NCBI GenBank assembly: GCA_938091335.1 | Contig: CALLJG010000012.1 | Coordinates: 1-64,000 of the forward strand | Source of the DNA: an uncultured Thermodesulfobacterium sp. | GTDB lineage: Bacteria; Desulfobacterota; Thermodesulfobacteria; Thermodesulfobacteriales; Thermodesulfobacteriaceae | Direction: 5' to 3' | DNA length: 64,000 nucleotides | In this document: one piece after another, positions 6,699 to 15,776 of the stretch | Position numbering within the stretch: position 1 is the stretch's first letter | Layout of the letters: each line of letters starts with the position of its first letter | Notes under the pieces: generated by a model | Databases searched by the model: none | Told to the model about the DNA's origin: nothing | The model's input: the letters and a program-made list of their open reading frames with translations, nothing else | Position numbers and translations under genes: made by a program

Positions 6699-9600
6699 TT
6701 ATCCTTCTCCACCAGCCTCTTTTATTTCAGGCAAATGTTTATGATATTGTTCTAAAGGAATTATTTTAAAAAATTTATCTATAAAAACATCATAATTGTC
6801 TAGAATATATTTAGCCCATAAACTTTGAGTATATTTATAATGTTGGTTTATAAACATTTTAAGTTCTTCAACTTCTTCTTTTATTAAAAGTTTTCTTAAA
6901 GTTACATAAGAATAATTTATTTTATTTTCTAGTTTTCCATCTAAATTTAGCACATAAGCGTATCCTCCGGTCATCCCAGCTCCAAAATTAAATCCTACAT
7001 TTCCTAGGACCACAACTACACCTCCTGTCATATATTCACAACAATGAAGTCCTGATCCCTCTATTACTGCTAAAGCACCACTATTTCTAATAGCAAATCT
7101 TTCACCTGCTTTTCCCGCTGCATAGAGTTCTCCCCCTGTAGCTCCATAAAGGCAGGTATTTCCCATTATTACGTGATTATAAGTGTTTTCCAATTTATCA
7201 GGTCTTATTATTATTTTTCCCCCAAACATTCCTTTTCCTACATAGTCATTAGCATCTCCAATTAAAGTTAAAGTCATTCCTTTACAATTAAAGGCCCCAA
7301 AGCTTTGTCCAGCTGTACCTATAAAAGTTAGATTAATAGTATCTGGTGGCAATCCATCTTCTTTATACAATAAAGCAATATAGTAATTAAGTCTAATTGG
7401 TATACTACGATCTATATTTTTTATAAAGTACTCTTTAAAAACTTTTTCTTTTTTAATTATATAAGGCATAATTTCTTTTTCTAATTTTTTAGCTAATTCA
7501 GATCTTAAAGGATTATCATTTTTATTTACTAAACATATAAATGGTTTATTTTTAGGGTATGGGTATGTAAGAAAACTTTTTAAATCTATTTTTTTAAATT
7601 TAGGAAAAGCTTCGTAAGTTTTTATTTTTAAAAATTCACGTTTTCCAATTATTTCCTTTAAGGACCTTACTCCCATTTCAGCTAAAATTTCTCTTACTTC
7701 TTGAGCTACAGCCTTGAAATATGTTATTACTTTTTCCACATCTCCTTTAAATTTTTTTCTATGCTCAGGATCTTGGGTAGCAATTCCTGTAGGACATTTA
7801 TTTGTATGACAATTTCTGCACATGATACATCCTAAAGTAATTAGGGCAACGGTTCCAAATCCAAATTCTTCAGCACCTAAAATAGCAGCTATAATTATGT
7901 CTTTACCAGTTCTTATAGCTCCGTCCACTCTTATAATTACTTTGTCTCTGAGATTATTTTCTATAAGAATTTTTTGTGTTTCAGAGGATCCTATTTCCCA
8001 GTAATTTCCAGCAAATTTAATAGAGGAATATGGACTAGCTCCCGTACCTCCCTCTCCTCCACTAATTTGAATAATATCAGCATAACCTTTAGCTACTCCA
8101 GCTGCTATAGTTCCTACTCCAGTTTCAGCAACTAATTTAACACAGATTTTGGCTTTTGGATTTATTTCCTTCAAGTCATTTATTAATTGAGCAAGATCTT
8201 CAATAGAATAAATATCATGATGAGGTGGTGGAGAAATTAGAGTTACTCCTGGTTGTGAATATCTTAATCTAGCAATATACTCATTTACCTTATGTCCAGG
8301 AAGTTGACCTCCCTCTCCTGGTTTTGCTCCTTGAGCTATTTTAATTTCTATTTCTTGAGCAGAAACTAAATAAGTAGGTGTTACTCCAAATCTTCCAGAT
8401 GCTATTTGCTTTATAGCTGAGTTTTTGTTTGTCCAATATCTTCTGGGATCCTCTCCTCCTTCTCCAGAATTACTTCTCATTTTTAATCTATTAGCAGCTT
8501 CAGCTAATGTTTCATGTGCTTCAGGAGATAATGCTCCTAAAGACATTGCACTTATTACGAATCTTTTTATTATTTCTTCAATAGGTTCAACTTCTTCTAA
8601 AGAAATTGGATTTTTAGCCTTTTTATAAGTAAGTAAATCTCTTATAAAGGTGGGACGAGTGTTATTACAAAGTTGAGAAAATTCTTTATAATCTTTATAA
8701 TCTTTTGTTTCTAAAAATTTATGTAAAGACTTAACAACATAGGGGGACCAGGCATGCCATTCTTCCCCTTTTTTGAATCTCATTTCTCCACCAAAAGGTA
8801 TCTCAGCATTTTCTGTATTAAAAGCAAGAGCATGTCTAATTTTTACACTTTCTTCAATTTCATCAATTCCATCAGCTTCTAAAGTTACAATACTTCCAGG
8901 AAAATATTTATCAACAAAATCTTGGTTTAAGCCAATTATTTCAAATACTTTACCACAATGATAAGAACTTAAAGTGGAGATACCCATTTTAGAAAGAATT
9001 TTTAAAATACCTTCTTCTAAAGCCTTTTTATAATTTAAAATAGCTTTTTCTAAGGTCCCCTCTATTTCTCCTTTTTTCCAAAGAGTATAAATGGCTTGAT
9101 AAGCTAAATAAGGATAAACTGCAGATGCACCATAACCTATAAGACAACATATTTGATGGGGATCTCTTGCTTCTCCAGTTTCAATTATTATAGAAGCCTT
9201 AGTTGCTAGACCAGTTTTTAATAAATGATGAAATACTGCTGAGCAAGCAAGTAAACTTGGTATAGCTCTTTTATTTTTAGAAATACCTTTATCAGAAAGA
9301 ATCAATATTTTTGTCCCAGATTTTACTGCTTTTTCTGAATTTTTTAAAACCTTTTCTAATGCTATTTTTAGTGGCTTATTTTGGGGATAAACAATAGATA
9401 TTTTAGTAACTTTAAAATAATTTTGATTTTTAATAGTTAAAAATTCAGAAGGAAGTAAAATAGGACTTTCTATTTGTAATTTTTTTGCGTGATCTTCAAC
9501 TTCTTTTAAAAAATTAATTTTGGGACCTAAAGTCATATAAAGAGACATAATAGGTCTTTCTCTTATAGGATCAATTGGAGGGTTAGTAACCTGAGCAAAT

Positions 9601-11093
9601 CTTTGTTTAAAATATTTAAAAAGTAAAATTGGTTTTTCAGAAAGAGGTGGAATTGGGTTGTCATTCCCTGTGGAAAAAGTTAATTCTTTACCTTCTTTAG
9701 CCATATATTTGAGAATATTATTTAATTCTTCTTGTGTATACCCAAAAGCTATGAATTTTCTAATCAAATTTTTGTCTTTTGGAAACAAAAAAGTTTTATT
9801 ATTTGAAATTATTTTAGAAAGCCTTATTAAATTTTTCTCAATCCAAACTTTGTAAGGTTTAGAATTAGCAAACTCTTTAAATAATTCTTCAGTTTTTTTT
9901 ATTGTGTTTTTTTCTAACTCTATAATAATTGTTTCTCCAGGTCCTAATCTACCTTTTTCTTTTATTTTTTTTGACTGAAATTCAATTATTCCTGCTTCTG
10001 AACTTAAAACTATTATTCCATCTTTTGTAATAATATATCTACAAGGTCTTAGACCGTTTCTATCCAAATGAGCTCCAACTGTTTTTCCATCAGAAAAAAC
10101 AATAGCTGCTGGACCATCCCAAGGAGGCATCATAAAACTTTGAAACTCAAAAAACAAACGAACTTCCTCAGGTATATCAGGAATATTTTCCCACGCAGGT
10201 GGAATTAAAATATTTATAGCATGAGCAGGCGAATATCCAGCTAAATATAAGATTTCAAATATTTTATCCAAAGATGCTGAATCACTTTCTTCAAATGAAA
10301 TAAGAGGTTTTATTAATTCTATCTTTTCTCCAAATAATTCATGTTCAAGTTCGTTTTCTAATGCCAAAATCCAGTTTCTATTGCCCTGAAGAGTATTTAT
10401 TTCTCCATTATGAGCTAAGTATCTTAAAGGCTGAGCTAATTTCCAATTGGGAAAAGTATTAGTAGAATATCTTTGATGAAAAAGGCATAAGGAAGATTCT
10501 AATTCCTCATCTTGAAGATCTAAATAGAACTTGTCTAATTGATATGCCACAAACATTCCCTTATAAACCATAGTTTTAGAAGAAAAAGAAGCAATATGTA
10601 CTTTGTCTTTTAGATCTTTTTCAATTTTTTTTCTTAAAAGATAAAGTTCTATTTCAACCTTTGTCTTTTCTACATTTTTTGTATCTATTAATAAATGAAA
10701 AATTTTAGGCATCACTTTATAAGCTATTTCTCCAACAGCAGAAGAATCAATGGGAACTTTTCTCCAAGAAATAAATCGAAAAGGGGAACTCTTTATATAT
10801 TCTTCAATTTCTTTTCTTACATCTTTATAAAGGAAAAATACCCCTACTGCTAAATTACTAATTTCTGAAATCTCTAAATTGTTTTTTTCTAAATATTTAT
10901 TAAAAAATTTATGTGGAATATTAATAAGAATACCTGCTCCATCACCGGTTTTGCCATCTCCTCCAATAGCTCCTCTATGAGTTAAATTCTTAACAGCCTC
11001 TATTCCCCATTTTATAATTTGATGCGAAGCTTGATTATTTATATTGCAAACAAACCCAACTCCACATCCATCAAATTCTAAATTTATTCCCAT
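6699..11093 (-). CDS. gltB: Glutamate synthase large subunit
   Basis: A 1464-aa single-chain glutamate synthase alpha subunit. Cys10 (FDGCGVGF) is the expected N-terminal nucleophile after removal of a short propeptide. The type II glutaminase domain follows, then a central domain, an FMN-binding synthase barrel (GEGGEDPRRY, KPGEGGQLPG), the [3Fe-4S] ligand region C1089-IMCRNCHTNKCP, and the C-terminal GXGXG beta-helix. It converts glutamine plus 2-oxoglutarate to two glutamates. No gltD (NADPH-oxidising small subunit) is adjacent. Electrons may come from ferredoxin or from a GltD encoded elsewhere. It heads the gltB-nadE-panE operon, divergent from glnA across 82 bp. Confidence 0.95.
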   Translation of the reverse strand: MGINLEFDGCGVGFVCNINNQASHQIIKWGIEAVKNLTHRGAIGGDGKTGDGAGILINIPHKFFNKYLEKNNLEISEISNLAVGVFFLYKDVRKEIEEYIKSSPFRFISWRKVPIDSSAVGEIAYKVMPKIFHLLIDTKNVEKTKVEIELYLLRKKIEKDLKDKVHIASFSSKTMVYKGMFVAYQLDKFYLDLQDEELESSLCLFHQRYSTNTFPNWKLAQPLRYLAHNGEINTLQGNRNWILALENELEHELFGEKIELIKPLISFEESDSASLDKIFEILYLAGYSPAHAINILIPPAWENIPDIPEEVRLFFEFQSFMMPPWDGPAAIVFSDGKTVGAHLDRNGLRPCRYIITKDGIIVLSSEAGIIEFQSKKIKEKGRLGPGETIIIELEKNTIKKTEELFKEFANSKPYKVWIEKNLIRLSKIISNNKTFLFPKDKNLIRKFIAFGYTQEELNNILKYMAKEGKELTFSTGNDNPIPPLSEKPILLFKYFKQRFAQVTNPPIDPIRERPIMSLYMTLGPKINFLKEVEDHAKKLQIESPILLPSEFLTIKNQNYFKVTKISIVYPQNKPLKIALEKVLKNSEKAVKSGTKILILSDKGISKNKRAIPSLLACSAVFHHLLKTGLATKASIIIETGEARDPHQICCLIGYGASAVYPYLAYQAIYTLWKKGEIEGTLEKAILNYKKALEEGILKILSKMGISTLSSYHCGKVFEIIGLNQDFVDKYFPGSIVTLEADGIDEIEESVKIRHALAFNTENAEIPFGGEMRFKKGEEWHAWSPYVVKSLHKFLETKDYKDYKEFSQLCNNTRPTFIRDLLTYKKAKNPISLEEVEPIEEIIKRFVISAMSLGALSPEAHETLAEAANRLKMRSNSGEGGEDPRRYWTNKNSAIKQIASGRFGVTPTYLVSAQEIEIKIAQGAKPGEGGQLPGHKVNEYIARLRYSQPGVTLISPPPHHDIYSIEDLAQLINDLKEINPKAKICVKLVAETGVGTIAAGVAKGYADIIQISGGEGGTGASPYSSIKFAGNYWEIGSSETQKILIENNLRDKVIIRVDGAIRTGKDIIIAAILGAEEFGFGTVALITLGCIMCRNCHTNKCPTGIATQDPEHRKKFKGDVEKVITYFKAVAQEVREILAEMGVRSLKEIIGKREFLKIKTYEAFPKFKKIDLKSFLTYPYPKNKPFICLVNKNDNPLRSELAKKLEKEIMPYIIKKEKVFKEYFIKNIDRSIPIRLNYYIALLYKEDGLPPDTINLTFIGTAGQSFGAFNCKGMTLTLIGDANDYVGKGMFGGKIIIRPDKLENTYNHVIMGNTCLYGATGGELYAAGKAGERFAIRNSGALAVIEGSGLHCCEYMTGGVVVVLGNVGFNFGAGMTGGYAYVLNLDGKLENKINYSYVTLRKLLIKEEVEELKMFINQHYKYTQSLWAKYILDNYDVFIDKFFKIIPLEQYHKHLPEIKEAGGEG

Positions 11094-11127
11094 CTTTTCC
11101 CACGCTTAAAGAATTTAAATTTTTTAA

Positions 11128-11133
11128 TATAAT
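11128..11133 (+). promoter_or_regulatory. Candidate -10 element for glnA
   Basis: A perfect TATAAT lies 42 bp before the glnA ATG in the 82-bp gltB/glnA divergent spacer, predicting a leader of about 36 nt. No convincing -35 box is seen at 16-18 bp. In the other direction a GGGAAAAG ribosome site precedes gltB. Confidence 0.35.
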
Positions 11134-11175
11134 TTATATTTGATTTTTTACAAATATTATATTTTTATTCTCTTT

Positions 11176-12522
11176 ATGAAAAGAGAAATAAAAGAAAAGC
11201 CTAGGGACAAAAAGGATGTTATGGAACTTGTTAAAGAATATGATATAAAATTTATAAAGCTTTGGTTTACAGATATTCTTGGCCAATTGAAGAGTTTTAC
11301 TATTCCGGTAGATAAGCTTGAAATAGCTTTTGAAGAAGGAATTAGATTTGATGGCTCATCTATTAAAGGACTTGCTCGTATTGATGAATCTGATATGATA
11401 GCCATTCCCGATTCTACAACTTTTGTTTTTCTTCCTTGGAAACCAAAGGAAAAGGTTACAGCAAGAATGTTTTGTGATATTTATGAACCTGATGGTACTT
11501 TATATAAAGGTGATCCCAGGCAGATTTTAAAAAGAAATTTAGAGAAAATGAAAGAAATGGGATTTACCAAATTTTATGTAGGACTAGAATTGGAATTTTT
11601 TTATTTTAAAGATAATAAAACACCAAAAGGTTTAGACCAAGGTAGCTATTTTGATTATCCTATAAATGCTGCAGAAGATTTAATAAGTGAAACTATTATC
11701 TGTTTAGAACAGATGAAAATAAAGACACAACATTCCCATCATGAAGTAGCTCCATCTCAATATGAAATAGATCTTAAATATGCTGAGGCCTTAGAAATGG
11801 CAGATATTGTAATGACTTATAGAGTAGTAGTAAAAGAAGTAGCTAAAAAATATGGATTATATGCTACCTTTATGCCAAAACCGATTTTTGGAATAAATGG
11901 AAGCGGAATGCATATACATCAATCATTAATTATAGGAAATAAAAATACATTTTTTGATCCCAATGATCAATATCATCTTTCTGATATTGCTAAAAAATAT
12001 ATTGCAGGACTTTTGACTCATATTAAAGAAATTACTTTAGTTTTAAACCAATGGGTAAATTCATATAAAAGACTTGTTCCTGGATATGAAGCTCCTGTAT
12101 ATATATCATGGTCAAATAAAAATCCTTCTACAATTATTAGAGTTCCTATGCATAAACCAGATAAAAAAAATGCTACTAGAATTGAATTAAGAAGTCCTGA
12201 TCCTGCATGTAATCCTTATCTTGCATTTGCTTGTATATTAAGAGCAGGTCTTGAAGGAATAAAGAGAAATTATGTCCTTCCTGACCCTCTAGAAAAAGAT
12301 ATTTACCATATAAGTGAGGAAGAAAAAAAAACATTAAGGTTGGATAGGTTGCCTGGAAGCCTTGATGAAGCTATTAGATATGCTGAAAAAAGTGAACTTC
12401 TCAGAGATATATTAGGAGATCATATTTTTAATGAATTAATTCTAAATAAAAAATTGGAATGGAATGAATATAAGATTCAGGTTTTTCCATATGAAATTGA
12501 AAAGTATCTTCCTATTTTATAA
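11176..12522 (+). CDS. glnA: Glutamine synthetase type I
   Basis: A 448-aa type I glutamine synthetase (ATP, glutamate and ammonia to glutamine). Seen are the beta-grasp N-terminus with DGSSIKG, the metal and glutamate site segments (GLELEFF, HHEVAPSQYE, NGSGMHIHQS), the ATP loop region (VPGYEAPVYISWS) and RIELRSPDP. The length and C-terminus (KLEWNEYKIQVFPYEI) match the short GSI-alpha subtype of Gram-positives, Thermotoga and archaea, which lacks the adenylylation-site loop of enteric GSI-beta. Control by GlnE is therefore unlikely. An upstream TTG at 11140 keeps the frame open but would add 12 hydrophobic residues; the ATG at 11176 fits the family. Divergent from gltB, completing a GS-GOGAT pair. 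Confidence 0.94.
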   Translation: MKREIKEKPRDKKDVMELVKEYDIKFIKLWFTDILGQLKSFTIPVDKLEIAFEEGIRFDGSSIKGLARIDESDMIAIPDSTTFVFLPWKPKEKVTARMFCDIYEPDGTLYKGDPRQILKRNLEKMKEMGFTKFYVGLELEFFYFKDNKTPKGLDQGSYFDYPINAAEDLISETIICLEQMKIKTQHSHHEVAPSQYEIDLKYAEALEMADIVMTYRVVVKEVAKKYGLYATFMPKPIFGINGSGMHIHQSLIIGNKNTFFDPNDQYHLSDIAKKYIAGLLTHIKEITLVLNQWVNSYKRLVPGYEAPVYISWSNKNPSTIIRVPMHKPDKKNATRIELRSPDPACNPYLAFACILRAGLEGIKRNYVLPDPLEKDIYHISEEEKKTLRLDRLPGSLDEAIRYAEKSELLRDILGDHIFNELILNKKLEWNEYKIQVFPYEIEKYLPIL

Positions 12523-12524
12523 CT

Positions 12525-12722
12525 TTATTCCTCCTTCCATGAAATTGCTCCTACAGGACAATTATTTATAGCTTCATCACAATCACATTGCGAACAGGCT
12601 TCTTGGTTTTTAACTTGAGCTTTTTCAATAGTTTCATTTAATTCAAACACATCAGGGCATATTTCTGAACATGTACCACAACCTATACAAAGCTCTTCAT
12701 CAATTACTAAATTTTTAGCCAT
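12525..12722 (-). CDS. Ferredoxin, single [4Fe-4S] type
   Basis: A 65-aa acidic ferredoxin like Desulfovibrio ferredoxin I and Thermotoga ferredoxin. Ligands C12, C15 and C18 (CIGCGTC) pair with C55 before proline (NCPVG). Extra cysteines C22, C43, C46 and C48 occur. In D. gigas ferredoxin two such extra cysteines form a disulfide; here four are available, so a second cluster is not excluded, though the second motif (CSQCDC) is not canonical. It lies 11 bp after a flavodoxin-like gene and shares its direction with the mrp fusion gene, suggesting a redox mini-operon. It could also serve the glutamate synthase across the glnA gene. Confidence 0.9.
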   Translation of the reverse strand: MAKNLVIDEELCIGCGTCSEICPDVFELNETIEKAQVKNQEACSQCDCDEAINNCPVGAISWKEE

Positions 12723-12733
12723 TTTTCCCCCTT

Positions 12734-13153
12734 TTAGACATTATTTATCTCTGGATAAATACCCAATTCCCACAATTTTCTTTTCACAAAAATTATTTTT
12801 ACTTCTTTTATTTTGTTTACTACCAAATTTTTATAAATATTACCATAAGTTTTTTCTCCCCATCCTTTATAAGCGATTACAAGAATAAGTTTTTTACAAT
12901 AAATTTTTTTTAAAAAATATGTAATGGGAGGACAATTAAAGGTCCATTTAGGAAAACAAAGGATTACAGTATCATTTGAAGGAGGATCAAAATAAGCTCT
13001 CAAAGGAAGATATGGAATAAAGGAAAGAAAAAGCCATATCAAATAAGGAAATTTATAAGATTTTATTTCCTTAGGTGAAATTTTAAATTTCTTTCCTAAC
13101 CAACTTGCTATTTTTTGAGAAGTTCCTGTATAGGTAAAATAATAAATATCCAT
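12734..13153 (-). CDS. Flavodoxin-like protein
   Basis: A 139-aa protein opening with a flavodoxin-type strand-loop (MDIYYFTYTGTSQKIA) whose TYTGTSQ (7-13) matches the FMN phosphate-binding loop. A second strand VILCFPKWTFNCPP resembles the second flavin-contact loop. The N-terminus resembles the flavodoxin half of EFR1-type flavodoxin-ferredoxin fusions. Here the ferredoxin is a separate gene 11 bp downstream. The hydrophobic segment YLIWLFLSFIPYLPL (about 37-51) is unusual for a soluble flavodoxin and may be a membrane or protein contact. It starts 2 bp after the mrp fusion gene. FMN binding is inferred from the loop only. Confidence 0.7.
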   Translation of the reverse strand: MDIYYFTYTGTSQKIASWLGKKFKISPKEIKSYKFPYLIWLFLSFIPYLPLRAYFDPPSNDTVILCFPKWTFNCPPITYFLKKIYCKKLILVIAYKGWGEKTYGNIYKNLVVNKIKEVKIIFVKRKLWELGIYPEINNV

Positions 13154-13155
13154 TT

Positions 13156-14322
13156 TTAGCGAATTTGTTTTTCTTTTAAATATTCTTCGATAAGCCTATC
13201 TGGAGATTCTGAGAAGGTATCACTAATTAAAACTTTTATTTCATTTTGAGAAAGAAAATCAGCTAATTCTTTAGGAGGATCAAAAAGAAGAATATGAGTT
13301 ACTACCTGTTCTTTTAAGAAATTTATTAGTTCCTGATTTTGTTGCTTTTTTACTACATCTTTTACTAAAATTTTGTTATTTTCTATATCATAAATAGCAA
13401 ATAATTCAAATTTTTCTATTGAAGTTTCTAATTCAAAAGGAGAGCTTATTGGAATAGCGACTCTCATGTACTTTTCTTCTAATACATCTTTTTTCATTAT
13501 TTCTGTAGCTATAATGATATTTCTTATTAATTCATCAAAAGCTTTTGCAGTAATACTTTCTGGATAAGCTGCAATTAAAGGTTTGCCTAAATCTCCTGTA
13601 TCTACTATTCTAGGATCTATAGGAATTCTTCCCAAAAATCTAATTCCTAACTCATCTGCTAATTTTTGACCACCACCTTTTTTAAATATGTCTACAGGTT
13701 TCCCACAATGAGGACAAATAAACCCACTCATATTTTCTACTATACCAAGAATTCTTAATTTTATTTTTTGACAAAATTTTATAGCTTTTTTAACATCTAT
13801 TAAAGAGACCTCTTGAGGAGTGGTTACTATAAGAGTATAGGCATCTGGTATAGTTTTAGCTACAGTTAAAGGTTCATCTCCTGTTCCTGGTGGAGCATCA
13901 ATGATTAAATAATCAAGTTCCTCCCAGTCTATATCTCCTATAAATTGTCTTATAGCTGAATGCTTTATAGGTCCTCTCCAAATAATTGCAGTGTCTTCAG
14001 AGGGTAGAAGTGGTTCTATCGAAAGAAATTTCAAATTTGGAGAATATTTTATGGCTCCCATTCTTCCGTCAGGTTTTCTTGAAAGTTTTAAATCCCTTGC
14101 TCCAAGCATTTTTGGTACATTAGGTCCATGAAGATCCACATCTAGTAATCCTACCATAAAATCTTGTAAAGAAAGCCCTACAGCTACATTCACTGCTATT
14201 GTACTTTTCCCTACTCCACCTTTCCCTGACATTACAAGAATTTTATGTTTTATTTTAGCCAGTTGATCTTTTAATTTTTTATCTTGCTGTTCTATAATAA
14301 AACTTTTTTCTTTTTTAATCAT
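13156..14322 (-). CDS. mrp: Mrp/NBP35-type ATPase fused to a NifX/NifB-type domain
   Basis: A 388-aa protein with two parts. Residues 25-275 are a Mrp/ApbC ATPase that holds and transfers Fe-S clusters: deviant Walker A GKGGVGKST at 33-41, switch DVDLHGPN at 61-68, DAPPGTGD at 142-149 and the bridging-cluster CXXC C203-C206 (CPHC). Residues from about 286 form a dinitrogenase iron-molybdenum cofactor biosynthesis (NifX-like) domain (RVAIPISSPFELETSIEKF). Such fusions occur in sulfate reducers and relatives. A TTG at 14343 extends the frame by 7 residues; the ATG at 14322 is preferred, although AGTAGGA lies directly against it. It leads a minus-strand operon with the flavodoxin-like and ferredoxin genes, pointing to Fe-S biogenesis. 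Confidence 0.9.
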   Translation of the reverse strand: MIKKEKSFIIEQQDKKLKDQLAKIKHKILVMSGKGGVGKSTIAVNVAVGLSLQDFMVGLLDVDLHGPNVPKMLGARDLKLSRKPDGRMGAIKYSPNLKFLSIEPLLPSEDTAIIWRGPIKHSAIRQFIGDIDWEELDYLIIDAPPGTGDEPLTVAKTIPDAYTLIVTTPQEVSLIDVKKAIKFCQKIKLRILGIVENMSGFICPHCGKPVDIFKKGGGQKLADELGIRFLGRIPIDPRIVDTGDLGKPLIAAYPESITAKAFDELIRNIIIATEIMKKDVLEEKYMRVAIPISSPFELETSIEKFELFAIYDIENNKILVKDVVKKQQNQELINFLKEQVVTHILLFDPPKELADFLSQNEIKVLISDTFSESPDRLIEEYLKEKQIR

Positions 14323-14354
14323 TCCTACTCTGCATAAATTCAATTTAGAATCTT

Positions 14355-14379
14355 AAGGGAAATATTTTAATATTTCCTT
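14355..14379. repeat. Inverted repeat over the mrp promoter start region
   Basis: Arms AAGGGAAATATT (14355-14366) and AATATTTCCTT (14369-14379) are complementary over 11 bp with one bulged G and a 2-bp centre. The repeat covers the predicted -10 box and start of the minus-strand mrp promoter. It could be a repressor operator or, in RNA, a leader hairpin. Confidence 0.5.
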
Positions 14380-14391
14380 TGAGTTTGTCAA
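14364..14391 (-). promoter_or_regulatory. Promoter of the mrp-flavodoxin-ferredoxin operon
   Basis: On the minus strand a perfect TTGACA (14391-14386) is followed after 16 bp by TAAAAT (14369-14364, 5 of 6 matches). The start would fall near 14357, inside the 14355-14379 inverted repeat. Confidence 0.6.
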
Positions 14392-14414
14392 ACCCAATTT
14401 GATATTTTTTTCTC

Positions 14415-14442
14415 TTGAAAATATATTTATTTTATTTATTAT
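14415..14442 (+). promoter_or_regulatory. Promoter of the phoH operon
   Basis: TTGAAA (14415-14420, 5 of 6) is followed after 16 bp by TATTAT (14437-14442, 5 of 6). The predicted start near 14449 gives a leader of about 30 nt containing a weak AAGGTAG ribosome site 10-12 nt before the ATG. Confidence 0.5.
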
Positions 14443-14480
14443 TTAAATAATTCAAAAAATAAAAGGTAGTAAATTAAAAA

Positions 14481-15464
14481 ATGGATACACAAACCTTAAA
14501 AAATGACATAATTACTAAGGAATTAATTTTTGATGAGTATCCAGTACTCAGGGCTCTTTATGGAGAAAGAGGATCTTATTTTAAAATTTTAGAAAATTAT
14601 TTTAGAGTCCAGATATCTCTTAAAGGAAACCATGTTTTTATAAAAGGAGAACCTATAGATTCTGAACTTGCAGAAAGAGCTTTAGAAGAATTGTATAATT
14701 TGATTAAAGCTGGATATAACCTTTACCCTTCAGATGTAGAATATGCTTCAAAAGTAATTTTAGAAAATCCTCAAACTAAACTAAAGGATATTTTTCTTGA
14801 CACCGTTTTTGTAACCTCCGGGAAAAAAGTTATAACTCCTAAAGGGATTACTCAAAAGAAATATATTGAGGCTATAAGAAAAAATGAAATAGTTTTTGGG
14901 ATAGGTCCTGCAGGGACAGGTAAAACTTATCTTGCTGTAGCTATGGCTATATCTTATCTTATAAAAGGTGAAGTAAATAGAATTATTTTAGTTAGACCAG
15001 CTGTTGAAGCTGGAGAAAAACTGGGATTTTTACCTGGAGATATAGCAGAAAAAGTAAATCCTTATTTGAGACCTCTTTATGATGCACTTTATGATATGCT
15101 TTCTTTTGATAAAGTAGTTAGACTTTTTCAAAAAGGTGCTATAGAGATAGCTCCGCTTGCTTTTATGAGAGGAAGAACTTTAAATGAAGCATTTATTATT
15201 CTTGATGAAGCTCAAAACACTACCTCTGAACAAATGAAGATGTTCTTAACTCGTTTAGGACAGAATTCAAAAGCTGTAATTACTGGTGATATTACTCAAA
15301 TAGATCTTCCTGATCCAAAAAAATCTGGACTTTTAGAAGCTATAGAAATTCTAGAAGAAATAAAGGGAATAGCTTTTGTATATTTTACTAAACATGATGT
15401 AGTAAGACATCCTATAGTGCAGAAAATTATAGAAGCATACGAAAAAAAAGAAAAAAACCTCTAA
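14481..15464 (+). CDS. phoH: PhoH-family ATPase
   Basis: A 327-aa PhoH-like protein with an N-terminal KH-like region (about 40-75) and a P-loop NTPase domain: Walker A GPAGTGKT at 142-149 and Walker B IILDEAQN. Motifs ILVRPAVEAGEKLGFLPGD and TGDITQIDLP are family-typical. The family (E. coli YbeZ) is tied to rRNA maturation and RNA metabolism through its YbeY partner, which in many genomes is the next gene. Here yggT follows 12 bp on instead, and no ybeY is seen in the window. First gene of a five-gene plus-strand operon that ends with an rRNA methyltransferase, consistent with a ribosome-assembly setting. Confidence 0.92.
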   Translation: MDTQTLKNDIITKELIFDEYPVLRALYGERGSYFKILENYFRVQISLKGNHVFIKGEPIDSELAERALEELYNLIKAGYNLYPSDVEYASKVILENPQTKLKDIFLDTVFVTSGKKVITPKGITQKKYIEAIRKNEIVFGIGPAGTGKTYLAVAMAISYLIKGEVNRIILVRPAVEAGEKLGFLPGDIAEKVNPYLRPLYDALYDMLSFDKVVRLFQKGAIEIAPLAFMRGRTLNEAFIILDEAQNTTSEQMKMFLTRLGQNSKAVITGDITQIDLPDPKKSGLLEAIEILEEIKGIAFVYFTKHDVVRHPIVQKIIEAYEKKEKNL

Positions 15465-15476
15465 TAATAGCTAAAA

Positions 15477-15776
15477 ATGTTAGAACTTCTTTTAAAATCA
15501 ATTATTCAAGCTATAGACATTCTTTTAACTGTTTATATATGGATTATTATAGCTCGTGTAATTATTTCTTGGATAAATCTATCACCTTATCATCCTGTAG
15601 TAAACTTTATTTACAAAATTACTGAACCTATTTTGTCACCTTTAAGAAAATTGATTCCACCTATTGCTGGAATAGATTTTACTCCTGTAGTTGTGATTTT
15701 GGGAATATACTTTTTGAAAAATCTCCTTCAATATCTAATGGTAAAATTATTATTTTTTAAAATTCTTTTTAGATGA
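15477..15776 (+). CDS. YggT-family membrane protein
   Basis: A 99-aa integral membrane protein with two long hydrophobic helices (about 5-30 and 66-90) around the family loop YHPVVNFIYKITEPILSPLRKLIPP. YggT proteins affect osmotic tolerance and, in Gram-positives and cyanobacteria (YlmG), division and envelope organisation; the mechanism is unknown. The last 4 bp overlap the DUF167 gene, the same yggT-yggU order seen in many Proteobacteria. Confidence 0.9.
   Translation: MLELLLKSIIQAIDILLTVYIWIIIARVIISWINLSPYHPVVNFIYKITEPILSPLRKLIPPIAGIDFTPVVVILGIYFLKNLLQYLMVKLLFFKILFR

Noticed and set aside
11157-11405. Minus-strand open frame opposite the start of glnA
   Set aside because: It lies fully antisense to a clear glnA and across its promoter, with serine-rich shadow composition and no family features.
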